Source: Lasiosphaeria ovina (Eukaryota > Ascomycota > Sordariomycetes > Sordariales > Lasiosphaeriaceae). From it: a stretch of 64,000 nt of DNA. Within the stretch, counting starts at the first letter, position 1. Each line of letters starts with the position of its first letter. The stretch covers positions 1,984,001 through 2,048,000 of the forward strand of contig JAULSN010000007.1 of the NCBI GenBank assembly GCA_033439765.1, read 5' to 3'. This document shows, in pieces, positions 1 through 11,645 of this stretch. A model generated the notes under the pieces. That model did no database searches, had not been told where the DNA came from, and worked only from the letters and a program-made list of their open reading frames with translations. The position numbers and the translations under genes were made by a program.

Positions 1-514
1 GCGAGATGAGGACACCACACACCGTTCACCAGTCCGAAACTCCGAGTAAAGCAATATGTCGACACCTGTCTAGGTTTTCATGTGCTGAGGAGAGAGATTC
101 CACGCACTCGTCAAGGCAGTTAGCTACCTACTTGCTGCCTTGGCCGCCGCTGCCGTTCCTGTGCGACGCGACCGAAGATGCCAGAAATCCCGGCCGGACC
201 TCTCGGGTCACCGCGGCAGCTAGCTACCTCGTGGTTCGAAAGGCCCTCTCCCTCCTGTCCCAGTGTAGCGAGAAAACGAGAAGAGAGGGGCACTGTGATC
301 CCAGGGTCTAAGGTGCCTGCCTACACATCTCCCTACTGTACTATACAACTCAACTACTCGAGGCACGGGGTCTTTGTGTGTGTAAGCCGTCTCCTCCCTC
401 AGCGATTAGCTCTCCCTTTTTAGTTTTGTTTGCTTTTCTGTGCTATATGTATGTGTATCTGCCTGTGACGTGATTGCGTTGCACACGGCCATCAATTACA
501 CACGCCAGGTACTT

Positions 515-528
515 GGGGGGGGGGGGGG
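515..528 (+). repeat. Poly-G run (14 nt)
   Basis: An uninterrupted run of 14 G residues in noncoding DNA, the first of three long G runs in the left flank. Confidence 0.9.
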
Positions 529-1109
529 TTGCTACTGTACTTTTCGTCTGTCCAGGTATGTACATACCTGCTCGGGTACCTGCCCAGGTTTACAAATTCC
601 CCATCTAGCAATAAAGTAGCTGGTCTCCACGGCAAACCATAGCTCGAAAATGCCTGGGGCAGGCGGTTGTCTCCAGGCCAAAAGACCGGACGGGCGGGTT
701 CCAATGGGAAGTCCCTAGCCTTACCCGTCCAGCCAAGCTACCCAGACATGGTACTCTGGCGGGCCGCGGCCGGGCTCGAGTTACCCCTGAAAGTCCGCCG
801 CTCCCAAAAAGAAGAATGCTTCCCCGGAGAAATTGTCTGTCATCGGTATCACTGTGGCCCAGCAGTTGCGGGTGCCCGAGCTGTCTCTCTGTCTCTCTCT
901 TCTTTCGCGGAAGGAATACATACGTACCGTACATGTACATATGCGTGGCAGGGCGGAAAGCCCGCAAGAGCCGCTCGCCTGCCCGCTTCTGAGAGAAGTG
1001 TTTTGGTAAAGCAAGCCGGACGGGGTGTGCGTAGTACGTATGTACCTTATATATCAACACCCGATCCACGGTATCTGTTTCGTTCGTACGTAAGGTATGT
1101 GCGCGGCCA

Positions 1110-1135
1110 GGGGGGGCGGCCAGGGGGGGGGGGGG
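1110..1135 (+). repeat. Poly-G double run
   Basis: Seven G residues, a short spacer, then 13 G residues. A G-rich strand of this kind could fold as a quadruplex or slip during replication. No gene is assigned nearby. Confidence 0.85.
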
Positions 1136-3528
1136 TTGGAGAACCCAGAGTTACGTTTCCGCTTGCGCGGGAACTCCCTTTTTTCCAAAGTTTGCCTTGC
1201 CAGTTCCACGGATGCTTCCGAGGCTTCCGTTTCCATTTCCGTTTCCGTTTCTCCCCTGTTTTTTCTTTCGCCGGGTGGTTTCATGCACGCACGCTAGGGC
1301 TGCCACGTCAAGAGTCTAGAACGTTTTTAGTATACTCTAGTTTCCTGGTATGTACCTCCTTGAAGTCGGTACTTGGATGGCACCGGTACTCGTCGTTTTC
1401 GTGGCCGGATTTTGTCTCTTTTGGAAAGTTATCGCAAAGAACTTCACGGTTGGGTGAAACTGAGAGTATTTTGTGTTCACATATTTTGTCATGGATCTGG
1501 TGAGAAGTGTCATATATTTTGTCAGTTTATTTTTAAGTCATCTCTACTTTTCTCGATATTTAACCCTTTGAGATAATTAGGTAGGTAGTAGTAAGTAGTT
1601 TACTACATCTGTCTTCTGAGCTAGAACGAACACCGCTTTTACAGGCACACCCGCCCCCTTAACTGTTAACAGTCTTTGCTCTTGGCTTTCTTGGGAAAGT
1701 CAAGAAACAAACTCTCCACCAAGCCATGTAGCGCGTTGTACCTGTACGTAGATACACAGAGGCTATCGGGCGTGGGGCTTTTCAGTAGCTCGGTCACGGC
1801 CCGGTCCAGTTCAACGCGAGGTAGAAAAGCCTAACGGCCGAACCTTCTAAAGCATGACAAGGTAAGGAAAGCATAAAATACAGGGGAGTGTTGGTCAGTA
1901 ACTGACACCCTGATGTTTCCCTAGTGAGGAGCATACGGACAGAAAAAACAAACCCAAAAGGAAGCTCCCGGGTTTTAGGATCCCTCTGTTTGATCGTTTG
2001 ATGGATTTGAAGGAGGGGAGACCACCTGTTGGCATTGATCCGAATCCGAGCCTTCCGGCCCCAACGCCGGCGCTGACGCACGCCCGCACTGTCCCTCCAA
2101 CAACAGGAGCAAAGCTTGGCTGCCTCCGTTATCCCTTGGCTTTGCACATTCGCACATCCTCACCTCTCACCTAGGTGGAGAGTGAAAGGCGGTGGGGGGC
2201 ATGGAATGGAAAGGAGGCGTGGGCGAGAGACGGTGAGCGGCGGTGGTCAGCAAAATCTACGAGGGGTCCCCTGAGCTTGCTACATAGTACATACATATGC
2301 CGAGCTTCGCCGAAGAGGCAGTGTTGCCCAGGGAGGAAACAATTCTCGAAGCATTGAAACTGCCGAACGAATAATTGATGCATTGTGTGTCACCAATAGA
2401 GTGCTGCAGTACACACTGCAACTGCGACGGCGACGACGTATATACATGCAGGAGAGAGGTACTTTTGCATACAACATATGCCAATCGTTTCTCGGAGTTT
2501 CCTTAGCTGCCTGGGGATACTTCTCTTCTGCTGACCTGGAGTGCCCGCTCAACACCTCCCTGTTCTAGGCAGTGTGTTGCCTTTTTGTTGGCGACGGAAG
2601 TCTTTTTGGCTTACTTTTTGTTTCAGTAACTCCATTGTTGTTAAAGGTTAAGTACCGTAGTCCAGTCAAGGGCATTCGTACAGTACTTGCTCTTTGAAGC
2701 TTCAAACCCCCTGCCGAACCAAGGGGTACTCCTCGGCAAAGGTTGGCAAGTGCTCGGTATGTATGTACAGATTTGTACTGTACCTTGAGCCCTTGTTGGA
2801 GTTTCTCACCTTGGCTTTGCGCCAAGCGTTCTGTCGGCCGGGGAGGCAGCTTTTACGACTCGTCCGGCAACACAATCCGTGTTTGCCCTCGCTCGTAGAG
2901 CTTCCCGTCTTGGATACCGGACAACAAAGCCTTCCCCGTCAGACCTGAACAACCGGACGGGAAATGATGGGCGTGCACAGCTGGTCAGCGCCAGGAGAGC
3001 AGGGGGAAAGCCGCACATACTCGTAGCGGTAGCAGTGAGGTGTTTTTGTCTGATGTGATTGCCCCTTCGACGAGACGCTGACTGCATCGCGGATGGCGTA
3101 TAAGAAGCGCGTGAAGTGCGCTAGTGCCAAAGTCGAGACCCAGGATCGCCGCGCGGCAGGCGGGCAGGCAGCTGGGGAAAGGAGCGGCCCGCCTTGGGCC
3201 TGGCCTAGTGGCTGTCGTCTCGTCTATCGCCTACGGAATCGTCTAGCGTGTCGTTAGAAATCAGAAAGTGGCTTGTCTTAGCCGCTAATCCCTGGCTGTC
3301 CCGTAAGCTTACCATCCATGCCTGCTCGGTCGGGCGACGGGTGTCGGTGGCAGTCAGTGCTTCCGTTCCTTCGGCAGGTAATGATTTCAATTACTTGCTC
3401 CCGCCTCCAGGGGACCCCATGCAGGCCGCCCATTCCCAAACAAGGAGTAGTTGAGCCGGCTTCAGATGTCAATGATACCTCTCTCCTTTGCAGTAAGGCT
3501 GAACAGCTATCCCCCCTGTCTTCCGGGA

Positions 3529-3547
3529 GGGGGGGGGGGGGGGGGGG
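3529..3547 (+). repeat. Poly-G run (19 nt)
   Basis: Nineteen consecutive G residues, the longest homopolymer noticed in the window. Its length may be an assembly estimate. Confidence 0.85.
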
Positions 3548-5981
3548 AACCAAAATTCCTCGCCGGTATTATAATTGCCCGGAGTTGCCGCGTTGCCGCC
3601 GGGGAGAGTTTAGCCCGCGGCGGCTTTGAGGCCCCGATTCCCGGGGTACAGTGTATGATATGTGACGCCAGTTACTGAATTGTTCCCTAAGCCGTTGGTA
3701 TCATGGGTGGAATGTACTGTTATGTACCGACTTATTACGGAACGCTCAAAGCCTCCAATCATTGGGATCGCTCTCAGGCCTGGCCTGTACTACCGCCACT
3801 GGGGAGGGTCGTCTGACAAATAAACAGGGTCAAACTCTCGCTCTCTTTTCGTGTACTTTCCTGGGAAGTACAGTACCTACCTACGTAGGCAACCAACTCC
3901 AACATTCGAAAAGCACAGTCCTTGGGACGCCTGGATGCGTAAGTGGGATCAAGTCCTGACGTCTAATCTCTAGCTGATGTAAGTCCGGAAGATGGTGTCA
4001 CAAGCCACTGCTGACGAATATTTTCATAATCTCACCGCCATCAGTAAACGGCCCTTACATGACTGGGATGACACATGAACTAACGTGTGCTGCTCAAGAT
4101 GGACATGATTGTCCGATTGTGTTCGAGAAGAACCCGGGTCCAATCTGACAAAAACGCACCGTAATTGTTGAATCGTGGTCAATTTCAATGCGTTATGTTT
4201 TTTTGTCAGTTATGATAACTGGAGAACAATAAGAAACTGGCCCTCGCAGCACTACCCGTTGATACTTTCCTTCGCCAGTGTTGCCGGTCTGCTTTCGTGA
4301 ACCTGCTGCTACAGACCTTAGCTGCAAACTCAAAAGAAGACATTAAAGGCACGGCATATCCATGTAATTTCCTCGAGAAAACGTTCACTAAACACAGACC
4401 CTGCCTCCCATCTAAGCACTGCAGTCCAAAACATATCTCTAAGGGACTGGCTCAGTCTGAATACTGCCCAACGACAATTTTCAAAGCTCACCAGTTCAAG
4501 CTAATTAAATGGTTCCAGGTCATCCAGAATTGATGGAATAAAAGAAGGCGGAATGCGAAGTTGAAAACCGACTGTCGGTCCATTTTCTTTGATTTCTATT
4601 GCACAGCGAGGTAGGTATCCATCGGCCTCTGCAGTACGACGTTGTGTATGCTTCTGCGTCTCCTCCTTTCCCCATTCCACCTAGACCAAATCTAAACAAG
4701 ACTGACGGGGGTACACGTGCCCCTATTTTGCTGAAGGGTGTGAGTAATGAGTGGAAAACGGAAGTGCAGAAAGTGTCTTCTGGCGGACTTGCATGGAGTG
4801 TCGAAACTTAGAATGCATCTGTTATTGAAACCAGAGTGAAGAAAGAGCAAGGTCATCTCATTAATCCATGACCAAGTCTTTAGTTGCTAATATCAACAAG
4901 TTGATTGAGTAATTATCACAATAGGACACAAGCGGCAGACATTTCCTCCCCAGCTGTTCAAGTGGGACTGAGAAAGACTGTTTTGCGGGACTTTTCTTCA
5001 GAAAAGACACCCAACCATGTTTCACGTTGTATTGCCCATTGTCGAGTGTCGCTTGTGTGCCGTGCTATATGGGGGCCTGGTCTCGGCTAGACGCCGCCTT
5101 TCTAGCTGCATGGCGCAACCTCGGATGCGCTTCATGCATAAGTCCTGTTGCTGCCAAGGCGCGTAAAAAGAAAAGCAGAAACAGAGACTATTGCCTCTTT
5201 GATACCACCCTACCTCGTATACCACCACCCGACCTTGCCGTATTGGCGCGAGTTGCACCAAAACAAGTGTCGGCAAATAAAAAGCATTAGAATAAACTCA
5301 TGTCCTAGCTAGTTGGACGGATTCTGAGATGGTGATGCCCGCTGTGAGTTGAAGAGGTGAGGAGCGAGTGAGAAGTCGGTGTAAAATCTGGTGAGCGGCT
5401 CGTTAGCCAGCTAATGATGTTAACCGGAAGTACATAAGAGGCGTTGACAATTGATTAGATGACCTTTGAGAGCCTGATTAGATTTGGCAATGAACGACAA
5501 GAAGAAAGTGAGCAAGAACACCCCTTATATTGACAGCTACTTGCCCACCATCCCAAGGATCTCAGAATTCAAGGACCGCACTTGACGTCCCATGACAAAG
5601 GTTAAACCAGCAAAAGAATGGCCACATACGTTGTGGTTAGTTTTACTTCACTTACCTCATTTATTTACTTCATATCAATATACTACACTACAAGTAAGTT
5701 TAGGCGCTCGGGTTGTGTCGTCTGCACCAAGATGAGATTTTCTCATACTGCCTCAAACTTGTCTATGAGCCAACATGGTCACGCTTTGGATAAGAATAAA
5801 GACCCAAAATGACAGCACAGGCTTTGGCGGACACATCTTAACGCTAAGAGAGTTAACCGCAACCGAATCCGAAAGCAACAACACGCGCGAGAGAAAAGCG
5901 ACAAGATATTTCGCAAGACCGCTCGCTCAGGACGAGCAAGATCACATGAATAATTAAATATATATACTATCTCAAGACCAA

Positions 5982-6887
5982 TCACCAAACCAAGTACATA
6001 CCATACACCCACAAGTCAGCCTCCGCGCGCCACCGACCGCCATGGAAGATGGGCTCGCCGGCCCAGTGATAGACGCCGCGCGGCTGCATGCGTCTGCCAG
6101 AGATGGTGACCTTGTCCATGACGCGCATGCTGGCGGCGTTGTCGCCGTTGACGATGGCGCGGACGTATAAGGGACGACGCAGCAGCAGCGAGGAGGCGGA
6201 AGCGGCGAGGAGCACGGCGCTCACGGCCTCGGTGGCGAAGCCGCGGCCCCACGCCACCGGGAGGAACATGTATGCCACTTCGACGGTGAGCGCGCCGCCG
6301 GCATCCTCACCACCGTCGGTCGAGCCGGTATCGTCTTTCTTGGCGGTAGTACCGCTGGAGCTGGCGTTTCTCGGGACGTTAGGCGGCGGCGGTGGCAGGC
6401 TGGCGAGGTGCGGTGGCAGGTCGAGGTGGCGCTGGGCGTCGCTGGCGGGCGAGACGGAGCGAAGGCTGACGAGCCCGATGAATTCTGTGCCAGCAGCAGT
6501 AGCAGTAGCAGTAGCAGCAGCAGTAGCCGTAGCTGTAGCCGTAGCTGTATCCAGAGGCGCCTCGGATGCGTCGCTGCCGCCACCGAGAAGCTTGTGCACG
6601 GCAAAGGCGGCGTTGAAGACGCCGTCCTCTGTCGAGGGCAGCAATCTGCTCGCCGCCTTTTCTGTGTCGGCGAGGGACTGCGACCGCCCGTAGATGCTGC
6701 GGGGGTAACAGCGTGAGTCAAGTCGTATAGGAGAGGCAAGCGCAACAAGGAGACAGCGGCCTCACCTCCAGAAAGTGGCCTTTTCATCGCTGTAGATGGT
6801 GTGCAGCCATGCCAGCTCGGGGCTGCCGCTCCCTGCCTGGGTGATGAGCGTCAGCTTCAGCCGCGGGGTCGAGATGATCTGCTCCAT
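5982..6887 (-). CDS. GNAT-family N-acetyltransferase
   Basis: Predicted acetyl-CoA-dependent acetyltransferase of the RimJ/RimL-like GNAT type; the substrate is unknown. Two exons, 6887-6766 and 6696-5982, flank a 69-nt GTGAG...CAG intron, giving 278 aa. The protein opens with the family-typical start STPRLKLTLI. The acetyl-CoA loop (Q/RxxGxG/A) appears as WGRGFATEA, preceded by the beta strand VEVAYMFLP. A later segment with N...AS..VMDKV matches the conserved C-terminal part of the fold. Between the GLVSLR strand and the VEVAYMFLP strand lies an insertion of about 60 residues, and before it a Thr-Ala dipeptide run encoded by a short repeat near 6489-6550. The start at 6887 is the first ATG upstream of the family-typical segment. 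The fold assignment is good; the biological role is not inferable. Confidence 0.8.
6489..6552 (-). repeat. Short tandem repeat encoding Thr-Ala
   Basis: Hexamer-like repeat (AGCAGT/AGCCGT variants on the + strand) inside the GNAT coding exon, translated as alternating Thr and Ala. It lies in a loop rather than in a conserved strand, so length variation would probably be tolerated. Confidence 0.75.
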
Positions 6888-7486
6888 TCGCTTCACTAAT
6901 CATAAGCAGTAATTAAAAGTTGAGTAAGTATGTATATATTTGTCTCGTTTGTTTATTTAATCATTTGGTTGGTTTGTTCGTTGTTGGTCAAGGAGGCAGA
7001 TTGTCCAGGTCTTTATACTCTTCCAACAATACCTAGCTTCCCCGCCAGCTGGGCGACCTATGGTAGGCCGTCGATATACCCCATAGATACAATATAGCTG
7101 CTGCCTTGTCTGCGAATGCAGAAACAGCTGCCGAGACTATTCCAACCCACCGCGACTCGAGACTTGTCTGCCGCAGGGCGCGCGCTTGTCGTCTTGTTTA
7201 GGAAGGTGGTATGTCTCCAGTTGGCGCCAGCCTGCTTTGTTTTCGTCTAATGTCATACGGAGGGCGCACAAGACAGATGTCTGCGTACACCGTAGCGTCG
7301 GCCAGTCTGTCCACGGGCAAGCGTAGTCTGGGCTGGACAAATAGATCGAAAAGGAGGTTGACAAACAGACAGATAACTGCCGCCGTGACTGCGAGTGGCA
7401 TAAAGGGGAAGGCACAAGACTGAGAGAAAGTCTATCCCCCCCCATTCCGCCTACAGCCATCCCTCTAATTCCTGACAGGGCCGCAG

Positions 7487-7986
7487 CTACCGCTCGCGGC
7501 CGCCGTTTCTGCTGCTGATGTACTCTTTTCCATCAGCCGTGGCCTGCATGCGGCCGCGCAAGTCGGCCAGCTTCCCGTCGATCTCCGTCTTCTGTCTCAG
7601 TAGGGCTGTGCGCCGAAGCTCGAGGAGAGCACGCTTCTCGTCGAAGCCACTTTCTTCTTTGGCCTTTTGCATTTCCTAACGACGTTGTTAGGCAGGGGTG
7701 AACTTAAGTAGGTCTTTGCTGCAGAGGTATAAGACAAGAAAGAAAAAAGCTAAAAAAAAAAAAAACTCAGACGTACAGCCTTGTATTCCTGCGTTATCTT
7801 GAGGCCGGCACCGTAATAGGCGCCCATACATGCCACAGACGCGAAAGACACCGTCCACACCATGACCTTCCACCGCGGAGGGCCCCCAGGCGGCGGACTG
7901 GTGCAGGGGGCGATGGCATTTTTGGCGGTAGCCAACGCGGCCTTTGCAGCGGGCTTTGCGCCGGCTCCTGTTGGTCCGGCCGGCAT
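7487..7986 (-). CDS. Small single-pass membrane protein, fungal hypothetical
   Basis: 132 aa from two exons, 7986-7777 and 7675-7487, with a 101-nt intron (GTACGT...TTAG); the join EYKA/EMQKAKEE is in frame. Residues about 1-34 are Ala/Pro/Lys-rich without acidic residues, resembling a mitochondrial targeting segment. One hydrophobic helix follows at roughly 40-60 (VMVWTVSFASVACMGAYYGA). The rest is a charged helical segment rich in Arg, Leu and Lys with coiled-coil character (EKRALLELRRTALLRQKTEI). The architecture resembles small inner-membrane assembly factors, but no family is recognised and that link is inference. Intron placement, the hydrophobic helix and the compact charged tail support a real gene. 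Confidence 0.65.
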
Positions 7987-9559
7987 GGTTGCGCGTGTGC
8001 GTGTGCGAGTGTGTACGAAACAACTTGAAAGCTGTTCGAGTCAAGGCTTTGCGCCAATGGCTGTCGATGAGACGAGATAGTTGGGCGACTTCCCACCCTC
8101 CCAGAGACTTTAATCAGTCCCAATGCTGGCGCCAGAGAGTCCTGCAGTCCTGCTCGGATTCGCTCTTGCTCTTCTTTGGCCTCCGTCCCGCAGATGCCCC
8201 TATCCTATTGGCGTCGGCCCACGACGACGGCGACGGTCTGGGGAAAGTCTCGCTCTTTTCGCTACTTCCCCTACTATGAAGGTTTGCTGTTGCTGCTGAC
8301 AGGCTGAATATCTCGGGCGGTGGAAACGCATAGAGCTGCGAGTCCACTCCGGTCGTCGTTGCTGTTATGTTTCTCGAGGTTCTGGTAGTTCTCGTCGCCG
8401 TCTTCGTCGTCGTTGTAGGTGGAATCAGATTCTGACGTAGCCGCAAGGTTCCCGAAATTGGACCTTGGAGCTTGTTGTAGCAGGGATAGGGATATGGCGC
8501 AAGCTCCAACGGCGGCGAGTCAGCACCGGCGCCAGCGCACGTGTGCCCCACCACGTCCAGACGAGCAGCTGCTGGAGCGGGATCTTGCAGAAGCAGCAGC
8601 GCGCGCGAGAGCGCCTGAGTAACGCGACGTGCCTGAGCCAGCGGGGCGGGAGGCGGCAGAAGCGGGAGCGACGACGATGAGACGAGCAGCGCCCTTAGTA
8701 ATCCCATGGATCCGCGCCCGTTACTAACAACGGCGATATTACCGTAGCAAACTAGAGGCTCCCTGGTGCAGCTTTTGCTGTTGCCGGAGCCCGCGGTGGT
8801 GTTGGTCCGGTTGCTGGTGGTGTGGGCGGCCATCGTGAGGGGAAGATTGACCTGGAAGGGGGGCTTATTCACATCGGGTTCCAATCTACACTCTCTTTCT
8901 TTTTTTGCTTCGAGGGAGGCTTCTCTCGGGGGAGTTTCGACTATAACAATAATTTATTACCTCAGCTCAGGACCTTCGTCTCATTGTCCCTGGTTGCATT
9001 CCAGGTTTCCTTCTGACCTGCCCCATCGTCCCCTGGCCCTTGACCTGAACAGCTGGCCCGCCATTGTTTCAAACGCGGCCCGTTTCGCTAAAAAAGGACG
9101 AACTGCGGCACTGCTTGCCCCCAGACTCAGACTCGGTTGATTCTGTGAATTGTGAACCTCTCTGCCCCTTTTTTTCGCTCTACACATCAGACGGAATTGA
9201 GCGAAACTCGCAAAGACAGACATTTGCTCACGACTTCAAGTCACCTTGCCTGGCCACCTTGTTTCTCCATCAGAGAACTTGATCATCGCAGCAGGAACAC
9301 CTCGAACCGCCGCTCCAGCCGGCCCCTCACCCACACCACGGTCGCATCCGGCCTGGTCAGGTATGTACCGTACACGCTCAGGGGGCGGCTTCTGGATCAT
9401 ATCGCGTCTCAGTCTTACAGTAGTGCGCCAAAAAGTAATTACTAGTTATCTGATCACTTCAACGCAGTGGCTGCTTGCAGGGAACAACAACACCTGGGCC
9501 TGATTAACGTCCCCCGCTACATACCCCGTATTTTGTTCCCCTGTCTTCCGCTTCCAAAC
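7987..9559. promoter_or_regulatory. Divergent intergenic region
   Basis: Shared upstream region of the small membrane protein gene (-) and the SHB17-type gene (+). No specific binding site could be assigned. The doubtful ORF at 8114-8884 lies inside it. Confidence 0.4.
8114..8884 (-). CDS. Doubtful hypothetical ORF
   Basis: An uninterrupted frame of 256 codons starting with ATG at 8884. It has a possible hydrophobic stretch (GLLRALLVSSSSLPLLPPP) and long Ser/Thr/Ala-rich tracts but no recognised domain. It sits in the 1.6-kb divergent spacer between the small membrane protein gene and the SHB17-type gene, and ends only about 130 bp upstream of the former's start codon. It could be chance ORF in GC-rich promoter DNA. 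Listed only because it is long and unbroken. Confidence 0.2.
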   Translation of the reverse strand: MEPDVNKPPFQVNLPLTMAAHTTSNRTNTTAGSGNSKSCTREPLVCYGNIAVVSNGRGSMGLLRALLVSSSSLPLLPPPAPLAQARRVTQALSRALLLLQDPAPAAARLDVVGHTCAGAGADSPPLELAPYPYPCYNKLQGPISGTLRLRQNLIPPTTTTKTATRTTRTSRNITATTTGVDSQLYAFPPPEIFSLSAATANLHSRGSSEKSETFPRPSPSSWADANRIGASAGRRPKKSKSESEQDCRTLWRQHWD

Positions 9560-10687
9560 ATGACGACGCCCCGCGTCTTCATCGTCCGCCACGGCGAGAC
9601 GGAGTGGTCGCTCAACGGCCGCCACACCGGGTCGACCGACATCCCCCTCACAGCCAACGGCGAGAAGCGTGTCAGGGCCACCGGCCGCGCTCTCGTCGGC
9701 AACGACCGCCTGATCGTCCCCGGGAAGCTGGCACACGTGTAAGTCATTCATTCACTCTGTGGCATCCCATCTCATGCCCATTATATGTCTTGCCACATTT
9801 CCTGTGCATTATTTTGTAAACACTAGTGCGTCTCCTACACACACACACACACACACACAGACTCACCCGTTCTTATTTTCGCAACCCCCCAGCTACGTGT
9901 CTCCGCGGAAGCGCGCGCAGCGGACCTTTGAGCTGCTGGGCCTCGGGCACTCGCACTCGCTGCCGTGGGCGGCGCACGGCGACAAGCCGGCCGACCAGCG
10001 AGCGTGCGCCGCCGACGTCGAGGTCACCGAGGACATCCGCGAGTGGGACTACGGCGACTACGAGGGCATCACGACGCCCGAGATCCGCGAGCTGCGCAGG
10101 CAGCAGGGGCTCAACCCCGGCTGGGACATTTGGCGAGACGGCTGTCCTGGCGGAGAGTAAGTTTAACTGTATTCACACCAACCAGCTCCAGACCTATGTC
10201 TTGGTAGCAGGTTCAAACCGACTAGTTGACCACACTGACCAACTTCTTCGTGTGTGATTTTCTATCATAAAGAAGCCCGTCTGACATCACGACGCGCCTC
10301 GACCGGCTCATCAAGGACATCCGGGACAAGTACCAGGCGCCGTGCATGGCAGGCGCGCATCCAGCGGGGGCGGCGTACATGGGCGACGTGCTGGTGGTGG
10401 CTCACGGGCACATCCTCCGGGCGTTTGCGCAGCGCTGGGCCGGGCAGTCGCTGGAGCGCGGGCCGACGTTCCTGCTCGAGGCCGGAGGCGTGGGCACGCT
10501 GAGCTACGAGCACCACAGCATCCACGAGCCGGCCATTCTCCTCGGCGGCGCCTTCACCGTCGACCTTGCTGGTACGCAGTTCCCCCCTATTCCCCCATCC
10601 CTGGGTTACAAGAGTGAGCCCACACTCGCTGATTGTACTGTTGCGCTTGACACTACAGAGGAGACGAACGACCAAAAACCAAAGTGA
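9560..10687 (+). CDS. Histidine phosphatase, sedoheptulose-1,7-bisphosphatase (SHB17) type
   Basis: Branch-2-like member of the phosphoglycerate mutase/histidine phosphatase superfamily; the yeast relative Shb17 hydrolyses sedoheptulose 1,7-bisphosphate in riboneogenesis. Exons 9560-9738, 9893-10156 and 10273-10687. The catalytic RHG motif is at residues 10-12 (RHGETEWS), the second catalytic His is about residue 192 in VVAHGH, and SPRKRAQRT supplies a phosphate-pocket Arg. The signatures [22 protein letters not shown] and [14 protein letters not shown] match Shb17 rather than glycolytic mutases. The unspliced third exon gives 285 aa; an optional in-frame intron at 10572-10658 would give 256 aa and end [11 protein letters not shown], closer to the yeast C-terminus. 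Substrate assignment is by similarity. Intron 1 holds a CA microsatellite. Confidence 0.85.
9837..9858 (+). repeat. (AC)11 microsatellite in intron
   Basis: Eleven AC dinucleotides near the 3' end of intron 1 of the SHB17-type gene, upstream of the acceptor at 9892. Confidence 0.9.
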
Positions 10688-11645
10688 GAGAGCGAGGCGC
10701 ATGTGGCCACCTCGCTATTCTCTGCTGCTTCGTTCCAGCGTGAAAGGGTTAGTTGCGCGCATGTTCGGTTCCAGACGTTATGATGACTACCTACGAATGC
10801 GGAAGCGAAGCGAAGCGAAACATTTCTAATTATGAATAAGCAACGAGGTGAATCGGTGTTGGGATGCTCCGTTGTTGTCATAGATGTGGCTGCTAGACTG
10901 CCGTGCGGGTTATGAACAGCTACCAAGTACCCTGCCTACTAGTTGATAGACATACATCGGAACGATATACAGCTTAATATAAGGGTAACTGGTGCTTTGA
11001 TTCTCGGGCAACTGAGGGGCCTTAGCTGTTATACCCCGATCGGAGACGTTTTCCAAGTTGTTTGCAAAGCATGATTGTAGATAGAGGCTGGCGGTAGCGC
11101 AAAGTGATAACCAGACGGGATATAAGAGGTACTCGCCATTGCAACGCGACCAAGTCGTGATACAGACCAAACCAGTGCATTATAGAGCTGTCATAATAGC
11201 TCCTGTCCCATACAGACGGTGAATGCACCAAGTCAACTGGCTATCTCGTGATGGTAAAAACACTTTCTTGATTTTGTCTTGCCAAAGAAGGAAAACGAGT
11301 CTACACAAAAGAAAAGGCCAGGCTCGAGTTCTACTCATGCGCAACTTCTGTATATCCCGTTTCCCATGGATTAATGCTTTTCCCTCCGGTACACCAGTCG
11401 CAATGTCCCAAATGTGTCCCGGGCCAACCTACTCGAACTCCAACCCCACTCCCCCCCCCCGTCTGTGATGTTGAGAATCAATGTTGGAGGCAATGCAAGA
11501 GAACATGGACATGCATCCAGCAAACCCGCAAAACGGAGCGCTGTCTGGAAGAACAAAAACACAAACCAAGAAATCCAATACATCATACGCGCTTATCCGC
11601 CGTTTAATTTGACCCTATCGCAATGACCCAGTCCCGGACAAAAAA
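10688..11645. other. Convergent 3' intergenic region
   Basis: Lies between the 3' ends of the SHB17-type gene (+) and UBP6 (-). No coding signal seen. A run of ten C residues is at 11451-11460. Presumably contains both 3' UTRs. Confidence 0.5.

Larger units (their letters stand above)
1..5981. other. Gene-poor left flank
   Basis: No reading frame here has recognisable domains, biased composition typical of coding DNA, or a coherent exon chain. The longest frame (667-1503, +) reads as low-complexity translation of noncoding sequence. Three long G runs are present at 515-528, 1110-1135 (interrupted) and 3529-3547. Short GTAC/CCTAGG-type words are frequent. Small unrecognised genes cannot be excluded. 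Confidence 0.6.

Noticed and set aside
667..1503. 278-codon open frame in the left flank
   Set aside because: No domain or coherent composition. It crosses a poly-G run translated as Gly and overlaps equally open frames on the other strand; typical of GC-rich noncoding DNA.
9837..9858. CA repeat as a regulatory element
   Set aside because: Ordinary microsatellite within an intron; no further signal.
10205..10222. B-box-like GGTTCAAACC word suggesting a tRNA
   Set aside because: It lies in an intron of the SHB17-type gene; no A-box or foldable cloverleaf is visible around it.
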